The notes: generated by a model from the letters alone, not told the origin. A stretch of 64,000 nucleotides of DNA from Acheta domesticus (GCA_031308135.1 JAHLJT010009436.1:222499977-222563976), one strand, 5' to 3'. Counted from the stretch's first letter, positions 43,601 to 56,700 are shown. A program made the numbers and translations.

Positions 43601-44455
43601 ATACGTATTGATCGGATATATTGGTTACATATTTTGAATTAGAAATGCACTGCGCACCTATTGTATTAAGCATCTCACAACATATACATATTTTTTCTTT
43701 AAAAATTCTAAATGTATTTTGTTAATCGGTATCCATCTGTGAAACTATCTTAAATTTTCAACATCTCGTCCTTTTTCAAAAACTGAATTTAATAAGTGAT
43801 TAAATATTTCAAATAGAAAAAGTATACATTCAAATATGCCTGTAGCAAATAATGTGTGCCTGTAATAAATAATTCCTGTAGTAAATAATATATTAACTCA
43901 TTAATGATCCTGCATGTAATATTTCGCTCTGAATCCCATTCACTCCTTCTCAAGAAATTTATTTGCTTCGCTTACGAGGTAAGATTTTATCAGCCCGCAT
44001 ACTTTTGTGTCATTCGGTGCCAAGTCGCGAGGCTTCCCAAATGAGAGAAACAGACGTAACAATTTCGATCACTTCCCCCGCGATCCACTCTTCATAAAAG
44101 CAGGGGGAGCAGGGGGTTCATGCCTCGACCCTTAACGAAAAACAATTTTAAACTCAATTGCTGCTTTGCTGAACAGTGTTTGCTTTTTGCAATTGTTGTT
44201 TTATAGCCTAAATATGCTTCTCGTATGGTTGGAATTTAGTCCTGAAAGGCATAGAACATGTTTTTCGGGTATTGAGTGCCCATCATTCCCCCAATAGAGA
44301 CCCTCTTTATGTAGATAATGAATGTTAAATGACAATATATTTCAGCAAATTTCAAAATCCTATTACTTCATAGTAACTCCAATAATGCTGTGTAGTATAT
44401 AAATTTGTCTCGCACCAAGACAAGAGTATTTCTGGACGAGAAATGATTTGAAAAT
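40700..44455. other. Long AT-rich stretch, nothing recognised
   Basis: About 3.7 kb with short frames only. No paired repeats or splice-bounded GC islands were seen. Confidence 0.5.
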
Positions 44456-44460
44456 ATTAT

Positions 44461-44610
44461 ATATATTATATATAAAATATTATATATATATATATTATAT
44501 ATATATCTATATCTTATATATTATATATAAAATATTATATATATATATTATATATATATCTATATCTTATATATTATATATATATTATTTATATATAAAA
44601 TATTATATAT
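44461..44610. repeat. AT-rich tandem repeat, period 55 bp
   Basis: TATAAAATATTATATATATA followed by TATATCTATATCTTATATAT occurs twice with starts at 44471 and 44526, then a partial third unit. Confidence 0.85.
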
Positions 44611-44619
44611 AAATCTCGT

Positions 44620-46395
44620 AATAGTACGCCCCGAAATCGTGAAGCAGTCTGACGCAAACCAGAGGGGTTTTCTCAGCAGCTGCCTTTCTGATTAATCGAA
44701 TAGAAGTTATGGTTCGTTCATAGCAGTGTCCTCGGGGATGCCAGTTCGCCGAGTCTATCTTGTTAGAGAAACCGCTGACGCTGTGGCTTATCTAGAACGA
44801 TTTTCAGTTGACCTACGTTGCATTGTTTGATAACCACACATCGATAAGGCACTGCTGTATGTATGAAGGATGTATTGGGTGACCATTTGGAATGTCAGTG
44901 GGCTGTATATACACAATTACAATTACTATTCCTTTCGATCACTGAATTTGATCATATGCAATTCAAGGTATGATTAAGCAGATTTTATTATAATATTAAA
45001 GGAATCTGGTACCCAAAAATATTACTACATAATGTTCGAAAGATTTATTCAAAATACATTTTCAGTGTTAATATGTTCATGGTTACACCAACTATGTAAA
45101 AACCATATTACCAGCAATTCTTATCTGTAATATAATTTTCTGTATCCCCGAGATTTGATAGTAAAGTTTGTGGCAACTGAAGCAAGATAGAACGTGATAC
45201 GTTTTGTATATGATTACTTGTACTTTAAGAATTTGCTTCCATAAAAGATATTCCTGATACGCTTCCATACACACAATAAAATTAAAATCCGGGTCAGTAG
45301 AAAATGTGCTTATTGGAACGACATTTGGTGGCATCATTTGGTAGTTTTCACCGCGCGTAATTCGGTTTCGTAGTGTCTGGAAGGGTGGCAGTCACTCTTG
45401 CGTCCTTCTTCTTCACTTCAATTATTAGGCAGCTGCCTGTTCCGTCGTCACACATCAAACTCAGGTCACTCACTCACGTCACTCTTGCACGTGCAAGAAA
45501 TTGCCGGCGCGCATACGCCCGGGAATAAGATCTGCAGAGGCAGAAAAATTAATATTCCTATCCATGACGCGCGCTAGGGATGTTGGTGGTTAGGGAAAGC
45601 TACAAGTGCTCAATGCAAAAGCACTGTCAGGTTCGACAAAATCCATTATCAGTTACTAAAATAAACCAAAAATATTTGTTACGAAGAAGATATGTCTTGA
45701 TACAAAAGTATTTAGTAAAATCGTGTTCACGAGGAAGGAATTGACTTAATAAAAATATACTCTACATGAGAGAACAGCCCTGAAGAGATAAGACCAAGCT
45801 CCCAGCTCCCATACCAGAGAATTGAAAGTTGTTTTTTTTTAAGATGGGCAGGATCTGCGGAAATCGTGCGATTACTGGGAACACAGGGAAACTCTTCGAA
45901 ATACACGCTGTTGGATTCCGAGAACGCAGTGTTTCTAAACTATTACCACAATGAGAGAGGAACTTCATTCCTTTCCTTCGAAGGACTTGGCAACCCGTGG
46001 CAACGATCGTTAATATAACAAAATTTCAGCTGGTGGCCATTTTATCGTCTCCCTAAAATTTGTTCGCGGTCTTCTAGATGAGCCAAGAGGTCCCATTAGT
46101 AGAGGTTCCTCAGAGCAGGCTGTTCCAATCTCAGCTGCCCGCGACGGGCGGCACGCGGGCGCCCGCGAGCCACCGCGGACACTGGAGGAGGCTGGCGGGC
46201 ATAGACTGCTGTCAACATTCACTGCCGCGCCTGGCGAAATTTAAGCCATTTGAGCGCAACATGGCCTTGGCCTTTGTCGAACAGTTCGTCGTTGATATCC
46301 GAAGCAAGGAGCGGTTGGGTTGGAGAGCGGAGGACACAACGGAGCTCATACTTGCAAAGAAACCTTTAAGTTTAACAGGGAACGCAAAATTCGAT
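44620..46395. other. Stretch with one GC-rich patch, nothing firm
   Basis: AT-rich. The patch 46078-46350 has an open plus frame of 110 codons, discussed among rejected items, lying beside the hAT remnant and possibly in its 3' flank. Confidence 0.4.
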
Positions 46396-46400
46396 TCAGT

Positions 46401-46690
46401 TCAACAATAATATTTTATGAAATTAATTTTAGACTTTTTCTTAACAAGTGAAGAAATATCTGGTGTCAGTCCTTGGGCTGTTGCGATAGAACGCTCTTCA
46501 ATGTCTTGTCCTGAAGTTGGGTTCTTTATTTTTTTTTTATTCTTTTCATTGCAGAGAAAAGCTGCTCACAATAATATGTTGACGCAAACATAGATGTAAA
46601 CTTAGCTGCATTTTATCAAGCTCGGGGAAGACTTCCACATGTAAATTCTCATTCAAAGGGTATTAAAATATATGTTCTTTAGAAGTACAA
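46401..46690 (-). pseudogene. hAT-family transposase remnant, C-terminal dimerisation region
   Basis: Minus strand ENLHVEVFPELDKM is followed, after a one-base shift, by AKFTSMFASTYYCEQLFSAM and KR. Then, after a second shift over an A-run, come QDIEERSIATAQGLTPDISS and LVKKK, and a stop at 46403-46401. The order 'FP-L--MA-KF-SMFASTY-CEQLFS-MK' followed by 'L-PDI--LVKKK' is the C-terminus of hAT transposases of the ZBED/EPM2AIP1-like group. Two shifts make it dead. The rest of the transposase would lie at higher coordinates but is not recognisable before 46.95 kb. Confidence 0.75.
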
Positions 46691-46954
46691 AGTTCTGCAA
46701 ATCTGTTATTTCCAAGTGCATCGAAGATGGCAAGGTGTCCGGTTAGACAGAAAAGGGGGTTGTGGCTTCCTCTGCCAGCCCTTCGCAATACTCACATTGC
46801 TTCCACGAAAAGAAAAGCGAACGTGATAAGAGCGCTTCCCCCTCCACAACCTCCTCCTGGGCTAGCCACCATTGCACGCGGGCGCCCGTGCCCACGAGAA
46901 GTTGCCCACGACGAGTTGGAACAGTCTGCCCTAGAAGAAACCCGCGATTAAAAC

Positions 46955-47515
46955 GTACTACTGGTCAGCAGCATCAAAAATGCTGCTGAAGATAACCACC
47001 AGAAAATTAGAATGCACACTGCTCAAGAACAACAAATAAAATACACTACTATTTTACCATATAACACTGCAGTAAATTTAAATTTTAACAAAAATAGTTT
47101 TTATTAACATTACAAGAACACGGTATAGTTTATATACTAGAGTACTTCTATTTTTTTACGTACCAAGAATGTAAAAAAAATGCTGTTCCATTATCAAGTA
47201 CGGAAATACCAAATATTAATGACGGGCGGCATTTTCCTTGGAGCCTTGCTATCGCATGACGTCAGCTGTACCGTAAGTAATGATGCCTTAACTGTAAGAA
47301 TTTAGTTGTTACGTTAAGTGTGAGATTGGGGGGAATAGCAGAATCAAATATTTGCATTTTTTAGTCAAAATTGAAATCGTTCCATTGTTTTTTTTCGAAT
47401 TTTCTAGGTATCTAACGAAATCATAGACATCTTTTACTTGGCCGGAGGTTGCTTAGTTTTCTTTCAATTTGTGTGCACATTGTAAATTACTGATAATAAA
47501 GAAAGGTTTGAAATA
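46955..47515. repeat. Dispersed repeat S, copy 2
   Basis: CATCAAAAATGCTGCTGAAG, GCACACTGCTCAAGAACAAC, AGGTATCTAACGAAATCATA and GTTTTCTTTCAATTTGTGTG match copy 1 at 39632-40050 in order. This copy holds an extra roughly 130 bp near 47090-47230. Confidence 0.7.
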
Positions 47516-47519
47516 GAGA

Positions 47520-49828
47520 AAATTTTCATTCTTGTCCGAAAAAAATTTAATTGTGTTCCATTATTCATTGTAATGAATTATTAATACGAGAATTTAATTT
47601 CGACACATCATTTTTACTCGTCACCCCTAGTGTACAATCATATTGTGATTCTGGAATGTCTTGAATTACGTGGAGTGAATTAATTGCAGAACTTTCCGAA
47701 GGGTCAATTGTTAGCCCTCGCCAAATTGTAATGAACACTTTTATTTAACAAAAACATTCTGTAGGAAGAATATGCCATTATTTCCACAATGGGATGTAGA
47801 TATATTTTTGCTTTGACTAGCTAAAAATTGTAAACTCAGCATTAACAGTTACTTAAAAAATTTTAGTCAGCGGTTTTGCTAATCAGAGGTGCGTTCTGTC
47901 GGGGACTTTTTGTCCGCGAGTTGGAAAGTTTCGTGACTAAGAAATGTTAGAATAATGCTCCTTGAAGACAAGCGCTTTTCTGTGGCCTGGTAATGACGCA
48001 CAACCTTATCGGCGGGCGGCTACTTGTTAGTGGGTGTTGACCTCCAAAACATTTAGTAACTGTGTTGAGCCAGTATATAAATACTCAGTATATAAAATAT
48101 GAAGGAATTTCACTGTCAGTTAATGATTGTCAAGAATAAAAGAAGTGCGAGTAATAATTGTATTAGCATTCCCCATTTTCAGTTCCCCCAAAACATTAGT
48201 GCAATTAGAAATGTTAGAATAATGCCCCAAACATTTTCAGTTCCCCCCAAATATTAGTGCAATTTCAAAGAGTTTTAGTGAATATTCTAAGAAGGAAATA
48301 TCTGCAGTACGAAGTGAGCCCGACAGGTGTACGCAATACCTGTCAGGTATTGCATTATTTGGAATTAGTATTATAAGTTACAACTAAACATATAGACTGC
48401 TGGGTTATCAAAATTATAAAACAGTAGAATATCTTTTAATTTGTATTAATAAATTGCATTAAATCATTAAATTTTGGCATTGATTTTGCCCCATTCTGAA
48501 CTTAAATATAATTTGCTGTGTGGTAGTAAACGTTTATAATTCGAATTATAAGTATTACATTCAGCAAATATCGATCCTAAATTTTATCAAACTAAAACAA
48601 AACATTACAAAACAACTTTTTGTGAGAACGTTTTGTAACATTTGTATTTTAAGTCTGTTAAGGTGAAAAAATGTATTATTTATTTCATTTTCCATTTTTT
48701 GACAGCAAAAAAAAAACGAAGGAAAAAGAACTAGATTAGAAACACGATCGGTGTCACCAGCTCACCGCGACGGCTCCCGGCTCGTACTCGCCTTAAAATA
48801 CGACGCTTACAATCCCAGAATATCTTCTCAAAGGCCACTTCAGAAGGTTATGTGTTTATTTCTCTTTTCTTTGTCTGCGCGTAGTTGGTTTAATCTACTC
48901 CAAGTGCATAATTGCGTAATAAACAATTGCTACCAAAATATGATCCCAAATTAAATACTCGCGAAAACAGCTGAAGTAAATGGAACCTCGAAAACCCCCC
49001 TGCCTCTTGTTAACAATGCATGCAGAAATTTCCCTACGAGAATTTACATTAAAGGCAATGTAACAAATAAAATTCTTATGTGAGTTCTGACTTATATTTT
49101 TCCTTTAAGTATTGAACTATTATGCAGTATTTTACAGATATGAAAGTAATATTGCGGTTTTATTGGAACCTTGAAACCCCTAATAAATTTTCGACAAAAA
49201 TGCCAAAGATATGTTAACAAAAGACTTGTAACAAAAATGTAACAAAATTTTCGCGAACTACAAAATTAGGTGACCGAGATAACACTCCTTTCAAACTTTG
49301 TAAAATTTTGGGGTGGTGTAGTTTTTGGACAATTGAAGTGGTGGAGCCAATGGTTTTAGTTCCTGGTGGGATTATTTATTATCTATTTTCTCCTATAACA
49401 TTTTCATTCCACTTTTCCAGGTTCTTGAAAATTCCTGGTAATGCTTCTTTGAGTAGTGCAATTTTTCGTTTTCACAATATTATTTCATCTACGTGCGAAA
49501 ATTTCGAGATGGATTCAATTTGGAGGAATGAGGAATGTCTTTTATGAATAAATATTTGTGGTTGTAATTCCGATGGGGTTTACATTGTCACTGTTTAAAA
49601 TCAATTAGCTGTTCTCTTACTTTTTTTCTGAAAATTTGTTATGTTTTTCATTATTATGACAATTGCATTACAATGACACAAAGCTATTGCAAATTACTCA
49701 ACAGTCAAAAAAATTTGCTTAGAAGAACCTTTTTTTTTCTCCCGAATTCATGACGCATCATGTTTTTGTTAATAGTTCCTACGTTATTTCTTCGCTATCG
49801 ATATTTAAGTCTTTTTTCCTTTGATGAA
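47520..49828. other. AT-rich stretch with small duplications
   Basis: CATTTTCAGTTCCCCCAAAA and TTAGTGCAATT recur at about 48174 and 48231, and GAAATGTTAGAATAATGC at about 47942 and 48209, so a short region has been duplicated imperfectly. No gene seen. Confidence 0.45.
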
Positions 49829-49950
49829 GCAGATTTAGAGAGAATTTTTCTCAAATTAGCTCATCAACAAGTCTGATATTCTAAAGCAGATTTAGAGAGA
49901 ATTTTTCTCAAATTAGCTCATCAACAAGTCTGATATTCTAAAGCAGATTT
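49829..49950. repeat. Exact 57-bp tandem duplication
   Basis: The unit beginning GCAGATTTAGAGAGAATTTT occupies 49829-49885 and 49886-49942 with no visible difference; eight further bases start a third unit. Confidence 0.95.
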
Positions 49951-51600
49951 GTTTATTGTTGAAGAAAGCCTATTGTAGAATAAATGTTTAATGTTGCGTT
50001 CGAAGTGGGGTATCATGTGTTCCCTGCCTTCCACGACTTTTCATCGTCGCATAACCGGCCTTAGAAGTAATAATTCATTCTTCACGATCGTGAAAACTGG
50101 AGTCTCTAAAAGCGCCGCGAGAACGGCGAGAGTATTTACTTTGGCGCAATGGTGCAAAACGGCCCGAGCGCCTTACGTAAAGAACTAATTACATAACGCC
50201 TTCTCGTTCATGAGCAAGCTTCCACTGACCACGGCGGGCCTGAAAGGGAACGCTCGTACCGCAGTCGTTGATGTTTATTAAATCACCATCACTGTTTGAG
50301 AGTTTCGCAGACATTGAGGACAAAGTTGCGATTTACGAGAGTCATACATAAAATGAATTTAATAGAACAAATTAGTTTTCCGTATGTTACTATGTTAAAA
50401 AATAAGCAGTAATTTGAAAATGTGCTATTTATTCTATCATTTTTCTGTCATTATGTTGTTATATATTGGTACACTAGGAAATGTGTCTCCAAGGCCACCG
50501 GGAACTCGGACTAAATTATTGGGCATTTTGGAAATTGACATCAGATTTTTAACTCCCATTCATGCCAGTTTGTCACTTCACCAGTTATTTGCATCGTTCC
50601 ATTACAGAGCAAATATGTGTGCTAATCTGGGCGGTAATTGTCAGGTGTGTTAATTTTGCCGGGCATTTCACCTCGGTTGTTTTAAATGCCACAAGTGAAA
50701 TATGGGTTACTGAGGATTTTCCGCCCTTAGAAAATCAACCCAGACGGGTTTGCACCACGCACTTTTAGAAGCTACATAGCTAGTTCGTCTACCGGGGGAT
50801 CGTGGATTTTGAAGTGATTAGTATTCAGAAACACGCGATATAACGACTAAAATATGTTCAAGTCTCAAAACTAAATCGGGTACTAATTTTTTTTTGATTA
50901 TTTTAATCTTTCTTCTGTGTGTGATTTCACAATATTAACCAAAGGTAAGATCCCGCAGAGTTTATTCATGTTGCCCAGAAAACTTTGGTTTGTTCGTCTA
51001 GTACTGGAACGGTAACCTTCCGCGAGAATCCAGTCCCTGCATTGACCAGGGCAACCGGCGAGAAGGTTCGCCCACCGCCGCCTACTGCGGTCTTTTGGCG
51101 TTTATTGAACCGCGACCTGCCCACCTAGCTGCAGTGCGCTCTGTGCCGGCTCCCCCTCCCCTCCCCTTCCTCCTCTCCCTCGCCTCCCCCACCCCGTCTC
51201 CCCCTCCCCCTTCTCCCCTCCCTTCCCCTCCTCGTCCTCCTGCTGCGTCCCCTCTTCCCGTGTCCTCTGCGCTTGTTCCGTGACCTGTTACTGCAGAAAA
51301 TTGTCTGGCAGGAAGACGCGGTCGTATTTCAAGCGATCATCGTAAGTTCCGCAGTTTTGCATGCAGTCGCCAGTGTTCTGAGCTTTATTCTCCCTACAGC
51401 TGGAGGGGGCTGCACTAGAGCACTCGGGAAAATAAAATCAGTAAGGGTAAGTAGAGTAGATTGCAGCTGAACAAGCACAAGCTTTATATTTAAATGAGAA
51501 AATTACTCCTAGAGACTATCCAAAAAATCAGGACAGAAGTTGGCGAAACTCTTCTCATTCACGCGTTACTTCATTTGAAACTATCCTTACCCACATTCAG
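49951..51600. other. Mixed stretch, no supported gene
   Basis: AT-rich to about 50990. Then a moderately GC-rich segment contains a C/T-rich run at 51150-51265 (CCCTCCCC units). Frames here are compositional. Confidence 0.4.
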
Positions 51601-51633
51601 TGACAATTTTTGTCCGCCGAATACAGTTGCATG

Positions 51634-51839
51634 TCATCGCCAATGTCTTCTTTCCTCGCGTCTTCCTTGAGTTTTGTAGTCATCGTCGCAGCTATTCGCG
51701 TTCGATCTGTCCAATCTGTCGCTGTTCGATCTTCCGCGATGAAGCTGTCCAAATTGGTTCCCCCTCTCCGCCTTCGCCATCGTCGTAGACTCCTCGAGCG
51801 GCGCGGACTGTTCTACCTCCTCGCTTCTTCTGTCGTAGC
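51634..51839 (-). other. Possible coding sequence beside the minisatellite (unconfirmed)
   Basis: Two minus frames look non-random: RRSEEVEQSAPLEESTTMAK followed by AERGNQFGQLHRGR and more, to TGA; and GVYDDGEGGEGEPIWTASSR then KIEQRQIGQIERE to TAG. Codon use is less GC-biased than in the supported exons and no matching splice pair was found. I cannot choose between them or say it is a gene. Confidence 0.25.
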
Positions 51840-52190
51840 GTCCGCCGCTGCTACCGCCACTGCCACTGCCACTGCAACTGCCACTACCACCGCCACCGCC
51901 ACCTGTCACTGTCACTGTTACTGCCACTGTCACAGCCAGCCACTGTTACTGTCACTTCCACTGCCACTACCACTGCCACCGCCACTGTCACCGCCACTGT
52001 CACTGTTACTGCCACTGTCACAGCCAGCCACTGTTACTGTCACTTCCACTGTCTGCCCTTGTCCCTGCCTCTGCCCCTTCACTGTCACTGTTTGTGCCAC
52101 TGCTACTGTCACTGCCACTATTATCGACACTGTCATTGCCAGCCATTGTCACTGCCACTGCCACCGGCACTGGCATTGCCATCGCCACCG
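51840..52190. repeat. Hexanucleotide-type minisatellite (CACTGC/CACTGT)n
   Basis: About 350 bp of CACTGCCACTG/CACTGTCACTG units, with an internal duplicate block (TGTCACAGCCAGCCACTGTT at 51928 and 52015). Frames stay open on both strands (Thr/Ala/Cys-rich or Gly/Ser/Val-rich) because the unit is a multiple of three. Confidence 0.9.
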
Positions 52191-52309
52191 CCGCCGTCGC
52201 CGCCTCCGCCAGCGTCGCGGCTGCTGCCGCACCGACCGCGGACCGCGAGACTCGGCGACCTTGACGTCACATCTATGAGAAGCACGATGCGGTATTTTTA
52301 AAATGCGAC

Positions 52310-54540
52310 CGCTTCGGGAACTCGGGGGGCGACATGGTCCCCCGGGGCGCCCACGGCGTAGATATTATGGCGGTCGCGGTGGAAATGGTGGGTACGGAGG
52401 ATGTGGCGATGGGGTTGCCCTAGTGGAACGGGAGCGTAAAAAGAAACACATCAGAGGTGACAGTTTCAGGGAAAAGTGGGGCAGTGTTGGCGAGTGTCAG
52501 CTTGGAAGGAAAATAATTGTAATGACGATATTTGAAGAAGCAACGATAGCAGCATTGGTTGTTTTGTTTTGCACCGTGGATATCGTGTGTGCGAAATATA
52601 ACAAGTGGAAAATAAACAAAAATATTATTTGGCAGGAGAATCTGGGCGGAGACGGTTATTTCTCAGCCGAAATGTGTTTTACTCTTTATACTGGCTGTGA
52701 CGTTAATTATCTTTATGAAATCTCTGCTAGAAAAAGTATATTATTTTCAAAATATATTTCTTCTCCTATCTAAAGAGATGTTTTCTGAAATGTGTCATTC
52801 TCACGAACAATACGAGAGAGCAGAAAAGAGTGTGGCATCTTTGATGCCATTTGCAAGGAGCAACTAGGAAATGAGAAAGGCTTCGGCAGTCGTCTTATGA
52901 GCAATTGGTAAATGCTGCAAGTCTTGCCGGTGCCAACCGTTGTAGTTTACTGTTCATAACGACCGTGTTTATAGAGAGTTCGTTCTAGACGGCGAAAGAA
53001 TTTCAGTGCTCACACATTAGCTGCCTGTGAACTTTGAATGAGAACTGGCAGCTGTCTATAGAGCCAGTATGGAGCAATACCGCCTTCGTTGTTCGTTTGA
53101 TGTGTGTTTTCGAATTAGACCATATGTATTCGGAAAGTGAAGTAGGTCGGAGCCACAGATTTAGATTGGTCTATTTCGTTGTGATCGCAACTTTGGTCGC
53201 CTCTAATTGTGAGTGTAAATTGATATTGAGAATATTATACTTAATTCTATTCTTGAAAAGTGAAAGGTTGAACATTCAAATTTGTTCTATTAAAGTAGAC
53301 ACTACTGCATGCCATAATGTTCTACCCCTTCTACTTAATGTTTAATTAATTAAGCATTTAATTGAAAATTAGTTTATGAATATTTACTGTCGATATATGC
53401 ATAGGACGAAACTTCAACATCAAGCACTTATTATATTAGAAACTATCTTATTAATTTTATAATATTCAATGTACGATTGTCGCTATCAGAAAATGATGGG
53501 AAATGGTCTTTTGTGGACAAGTTCGCATGAAAACTATGAAAATGTTTCATCGAATGAGATAATTTTTATCTCGCATTTTCTCTGAACTATAGGTGTGCGA
53601 GGGCGAACCTTTTTTTTCGTTTATGGTGCGGTTCTTATCTTGGACCTGTGGGAGAGTTGTCGCGTGTGTGAATGCAGTTCGCAAGAAAAGAAATAGGTCT
53701 TTTTATGCAATTGCCCTCCGCGGGTGGGTTCACAGATGGAGGGCAAGCACATTAAGGACACAATAATGCAGATCAAGCACGTTTCCTGAAACGATAATTT
53801 TTCTGCTTACACTTCATTTGTTCCTTTTTAACAAGTCTTAATTTCTCATGAGACACAATCTATGGAGAGTGAAAATATTGATATCCGGTTTCATATCATA
53901 AGATGTTTACATGACGATGAAATGTTTTAAAAATGGGATTCGAAAATAAATTCTAGTCCTTACGATTTTGAAAACCCACAGAGTCGATATGAAGCATGCA
54001 AATGTTCAAAACGAGTATTTCAGACGACAGTGCAATCTAGGTGTTTCAGATTCCTAGTGGACTACCTTGCGGGACAACGAATCGTTCGAGTTTCAACTAG
54101 ATTTCCAAATGATCTTCAGGAATGGATTTATGGTTCTAGTTAGGGTACAAACACCATTTTTCATTGAAATCTTGATATTGCGTATTGTGGGTTTGATAAT
54201 CGTTTAAGAACGAAATGTTAAAATAACTTCTAATATAGTCCTAAGGCGAGAGGAATTTGTCTTAGAAGTAAAGAAAATGACTTCGTGGCGCTAACGAGTG
54301 TCTAAAGTGTAAAAGTATAAAGAGACAAAATGGTCGGATCCCACCACCACCACCATAGTCATGGAATTTGCTCTACAAATAAAATACCAGTTCCACTCTA
54401 ACGAAACCTCCCCACGATATATTCGCTGCACCCTATCTCTACCACGTTTATGAAAATGCTCTGAGATACATTGTAAAACCTCAGCCATTTAACTTTTTAA
54501 ATCCCTAAAATAATCTCCGCAGGCAGCACCACACCACGCT
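52310..54540. other. Unrecognised stretch
   Basis: A GC-rich patch at 52300-52440 (Gly/Arg-rich plus frame) continues the island beside the minisatellite. The rest is AT-rich with nothing recognised. Confidence 0.4.
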
Positions 54541-54555
54541 TAAGTGGGTCACATG

Positions 54556-54604
54556 CATTCCCTGCCGCCGCCGCCACCGCCACCGCCACCGCCGCCACCA
54601 CCGC

Positions 54605-54646
<42 letters not shown>

Positions 54647-55143
54647 CACCGCCACCGCCACCGCCGCCACCACCGCCACCGCCGCCGCCACCACCACCGC
54701 CACCGCCGCCGCCGCCACCGCCGCCGCCGCCGCCACCGCCAGAACTATAACCGTCACTCCCACCCCCATTGTCACCATCACCGCCACCCTCACCGCCACT
54801 ACCACCACCAACGCAAACACTAACATCAAGACCCCCACCTCCACCCCGATCTTCACCCCACCCGCTACCGCCACCACTACCGCCACCACTACCGCCATCA
54901 CCACTACCATCACCATCACCACCACCACCACCACCACCACCACCACCACCACCACCACTACCACCACCACTACCACCACCACCACCATTACCACCACTAC
55001 CACCACCACCATTACCACCACTACCACCACCCCCATTACCACCACTACCACCACCACCATCACCAACCTCACCTCCATCTCCATTTTCACCCCCACCGCC
55101 GCCGTCATCTCCACCACCATTACTACCACCACCATCATTTCTG
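54556..55143. repeat. Long (CCG/CCA)n trinucleotide array
   Basis: About 590 bp made almost entirely of CCN triplets: CCG/CCA mixed at 54564-54740, interrupted CCA/CCC/ACT up to 55140. Frames are open on both strands for hundreds of codons (poly-Pro on plus, poly-Gly or poly-Val on minus). Expansion of a triplet keeps frames open, so these are not evidence of a gene, although an origin in a coding poly-Gly tract is possible. Confidence 0.95.
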
Positions 55144-55144
55144 T

Positions 55145-55340
55145 AACCACTCCTGTCCCGCACCGCCCCGGATCCCCGCCCCTCCCTCGCGTTGTCCGCG
55201 TGGTTCGCCGCGCGGCGTGGGCGGACGGCGCGAGCGTCGCTCGTGGGACTGCGTCCACTACGACCCGAGGGGCTCTGCGTGCGTGCGTGCGTGGTGTGGC
55301 GGTGCGTGTGTGCGCGACCGCCGCCGCCCGTATAACTGAA
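55145..55340. other. CpG-rich island beside the triplet array
   Basis: GC-rich, including GTGCGTGCGTGCGTGG. It has no clear exon. It may be a promoter-type CpG island. Confidence 0.35.
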
Positions 55341-55599
55341 AAGCGTGTGAACCACGCAACACTCGGGCCGACACCGCCGACATGTCAACTGGTATGTTCT
55401 GCAAACACGGTGACAACACTGTAGAAATTCGCTCAGATAACGAATGCTAAGTGCTCTGTTTTCCCGCATTGGACATTCCGCTTTCGTTTGTCAGTTACTG
55501 TGAAATCCGGCACGATCTTCATCACATCCTAGGAGGAAAAATTATGTAACTAGTGTTTCGAGGCAAAAGGGAGAGTGTTTGAAAAACTGAATGTGTATG

Positions 55600-55745
55600 T
55601 ATATCTGCATGTATGCATGAATGCATGTATGTATGAATGCATATATGCATGTATGGTGCATGTATGGTGATGCATGTATGTATGAATGCATATATGCATG
55701 TATGATATGCATGTATGTATGAATGCATATATGCATGTATGTATG
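55600..55745. repeat. TGTATGCATGAATGCA-type minisatellite
   Basis: Units of ATGCATGTATG and TATGAATGCATATATGCATG repeat about eight times. Confidence 0.95.
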
Positions 55746-55749
55746 TATG

Positions 55750-56700
55750 TGTGCGCAGGGAGATAGAGAGAGATATGGAAATAGTTGATGCGTTTTTTTG
55801 TACACGAATGTTTTACACATAATGTGAAATTAATGTGAACTTATGAAAGATATTCTCTATAAGTTCGTTATTTTAATGTATTTTTAATATCAATGATATA
55901 TTTTAAATGAGAGTTCTTGCAATTTGGACGCAACGAAACTGTACAAATCCTGCTCTGCCAAAACCGAGTTTTTGGTGTTATGTGCTATTTTCTCTCGCGT
56001 TCCTCGCCTGGGCACGAGGAAGAATGTGCTGAGCAGCATGACGTTGCAGCGAAGCTGATCACACTGTGTGCCTAAGAGTCGTTAAAGCGGATTAAACGAA
56101 ACGGCTAAGGGGTACTCTAACACGTCTATACACATCGGGGAGGCCTCACCGTTACTCCTCTAATTGCCGGCACTATCGCGTCTCCTGGGCGTCCACTCGA
56201 GTTAGCCCACGCGACGAGCCGTAACTTTGACATCTCGATGAGAATTATGTTTCGGGAGCAGTAGGTCTCACCGGCATTTCATTTTACAGAATTGAAGAGG
56301 AGTATAAAAATGTTCACATTTCTTTGAAGTGTATAGTTGTTCCTTTTTATACTTATCTGCATAAGATTGATTTGCAAAGAAAAATGTGAATGAAGAAATG
56401 GGTGAAACAAAGTTTTCTGCCAAATAGTAATTTTACAGTTAATCAGTGCAGTGTGCGTTAATTCGTAATTGCTGTAAAATTTTAAAGATTCATATCATTC
56501 TTATTAATTATTTATTACATCTCGAATTCATTTCATTCACTTGTGATATATCATTTTACTTTTTTTAGCAATTGAGAATTATTTAAATGTATTCGTTCTC
56601 TAAAATTTGGAAGAGGCTTCAGTTGACTGAAACAGGATTTCGTTCAATTCGAAACTCCAAATACGTAAAATTCAAAAGCGATTTATCATTAGTGATCTGT
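55750..56700. other. AT-rich stretch, nothing recognised
   Basis: A slightly GC-richer segment at 56040-56260 has no gene signals. Confidence 0.45.

Noticed and set aside
46078..46410. 110-codon plus frame with FKPFERNMALAFVEQF
   Set aside because: Looks partly protein-like, but overlaps the likely 3' flank of the hAT remnant on the other strand and has no splice support or recognised motif.
51610..52278. 222-codon plus-strand frame
   Set aside because: Mostly CACTGC-unit repeat; the first 60 codons have no splice or homology support.
54497..55469. Open frames of 253 and 306 codons on the minus strand
   Set aside because: They consist of the GGN triplet array. Length comes from the repeat unit, not selection; no splice or start context supports them.
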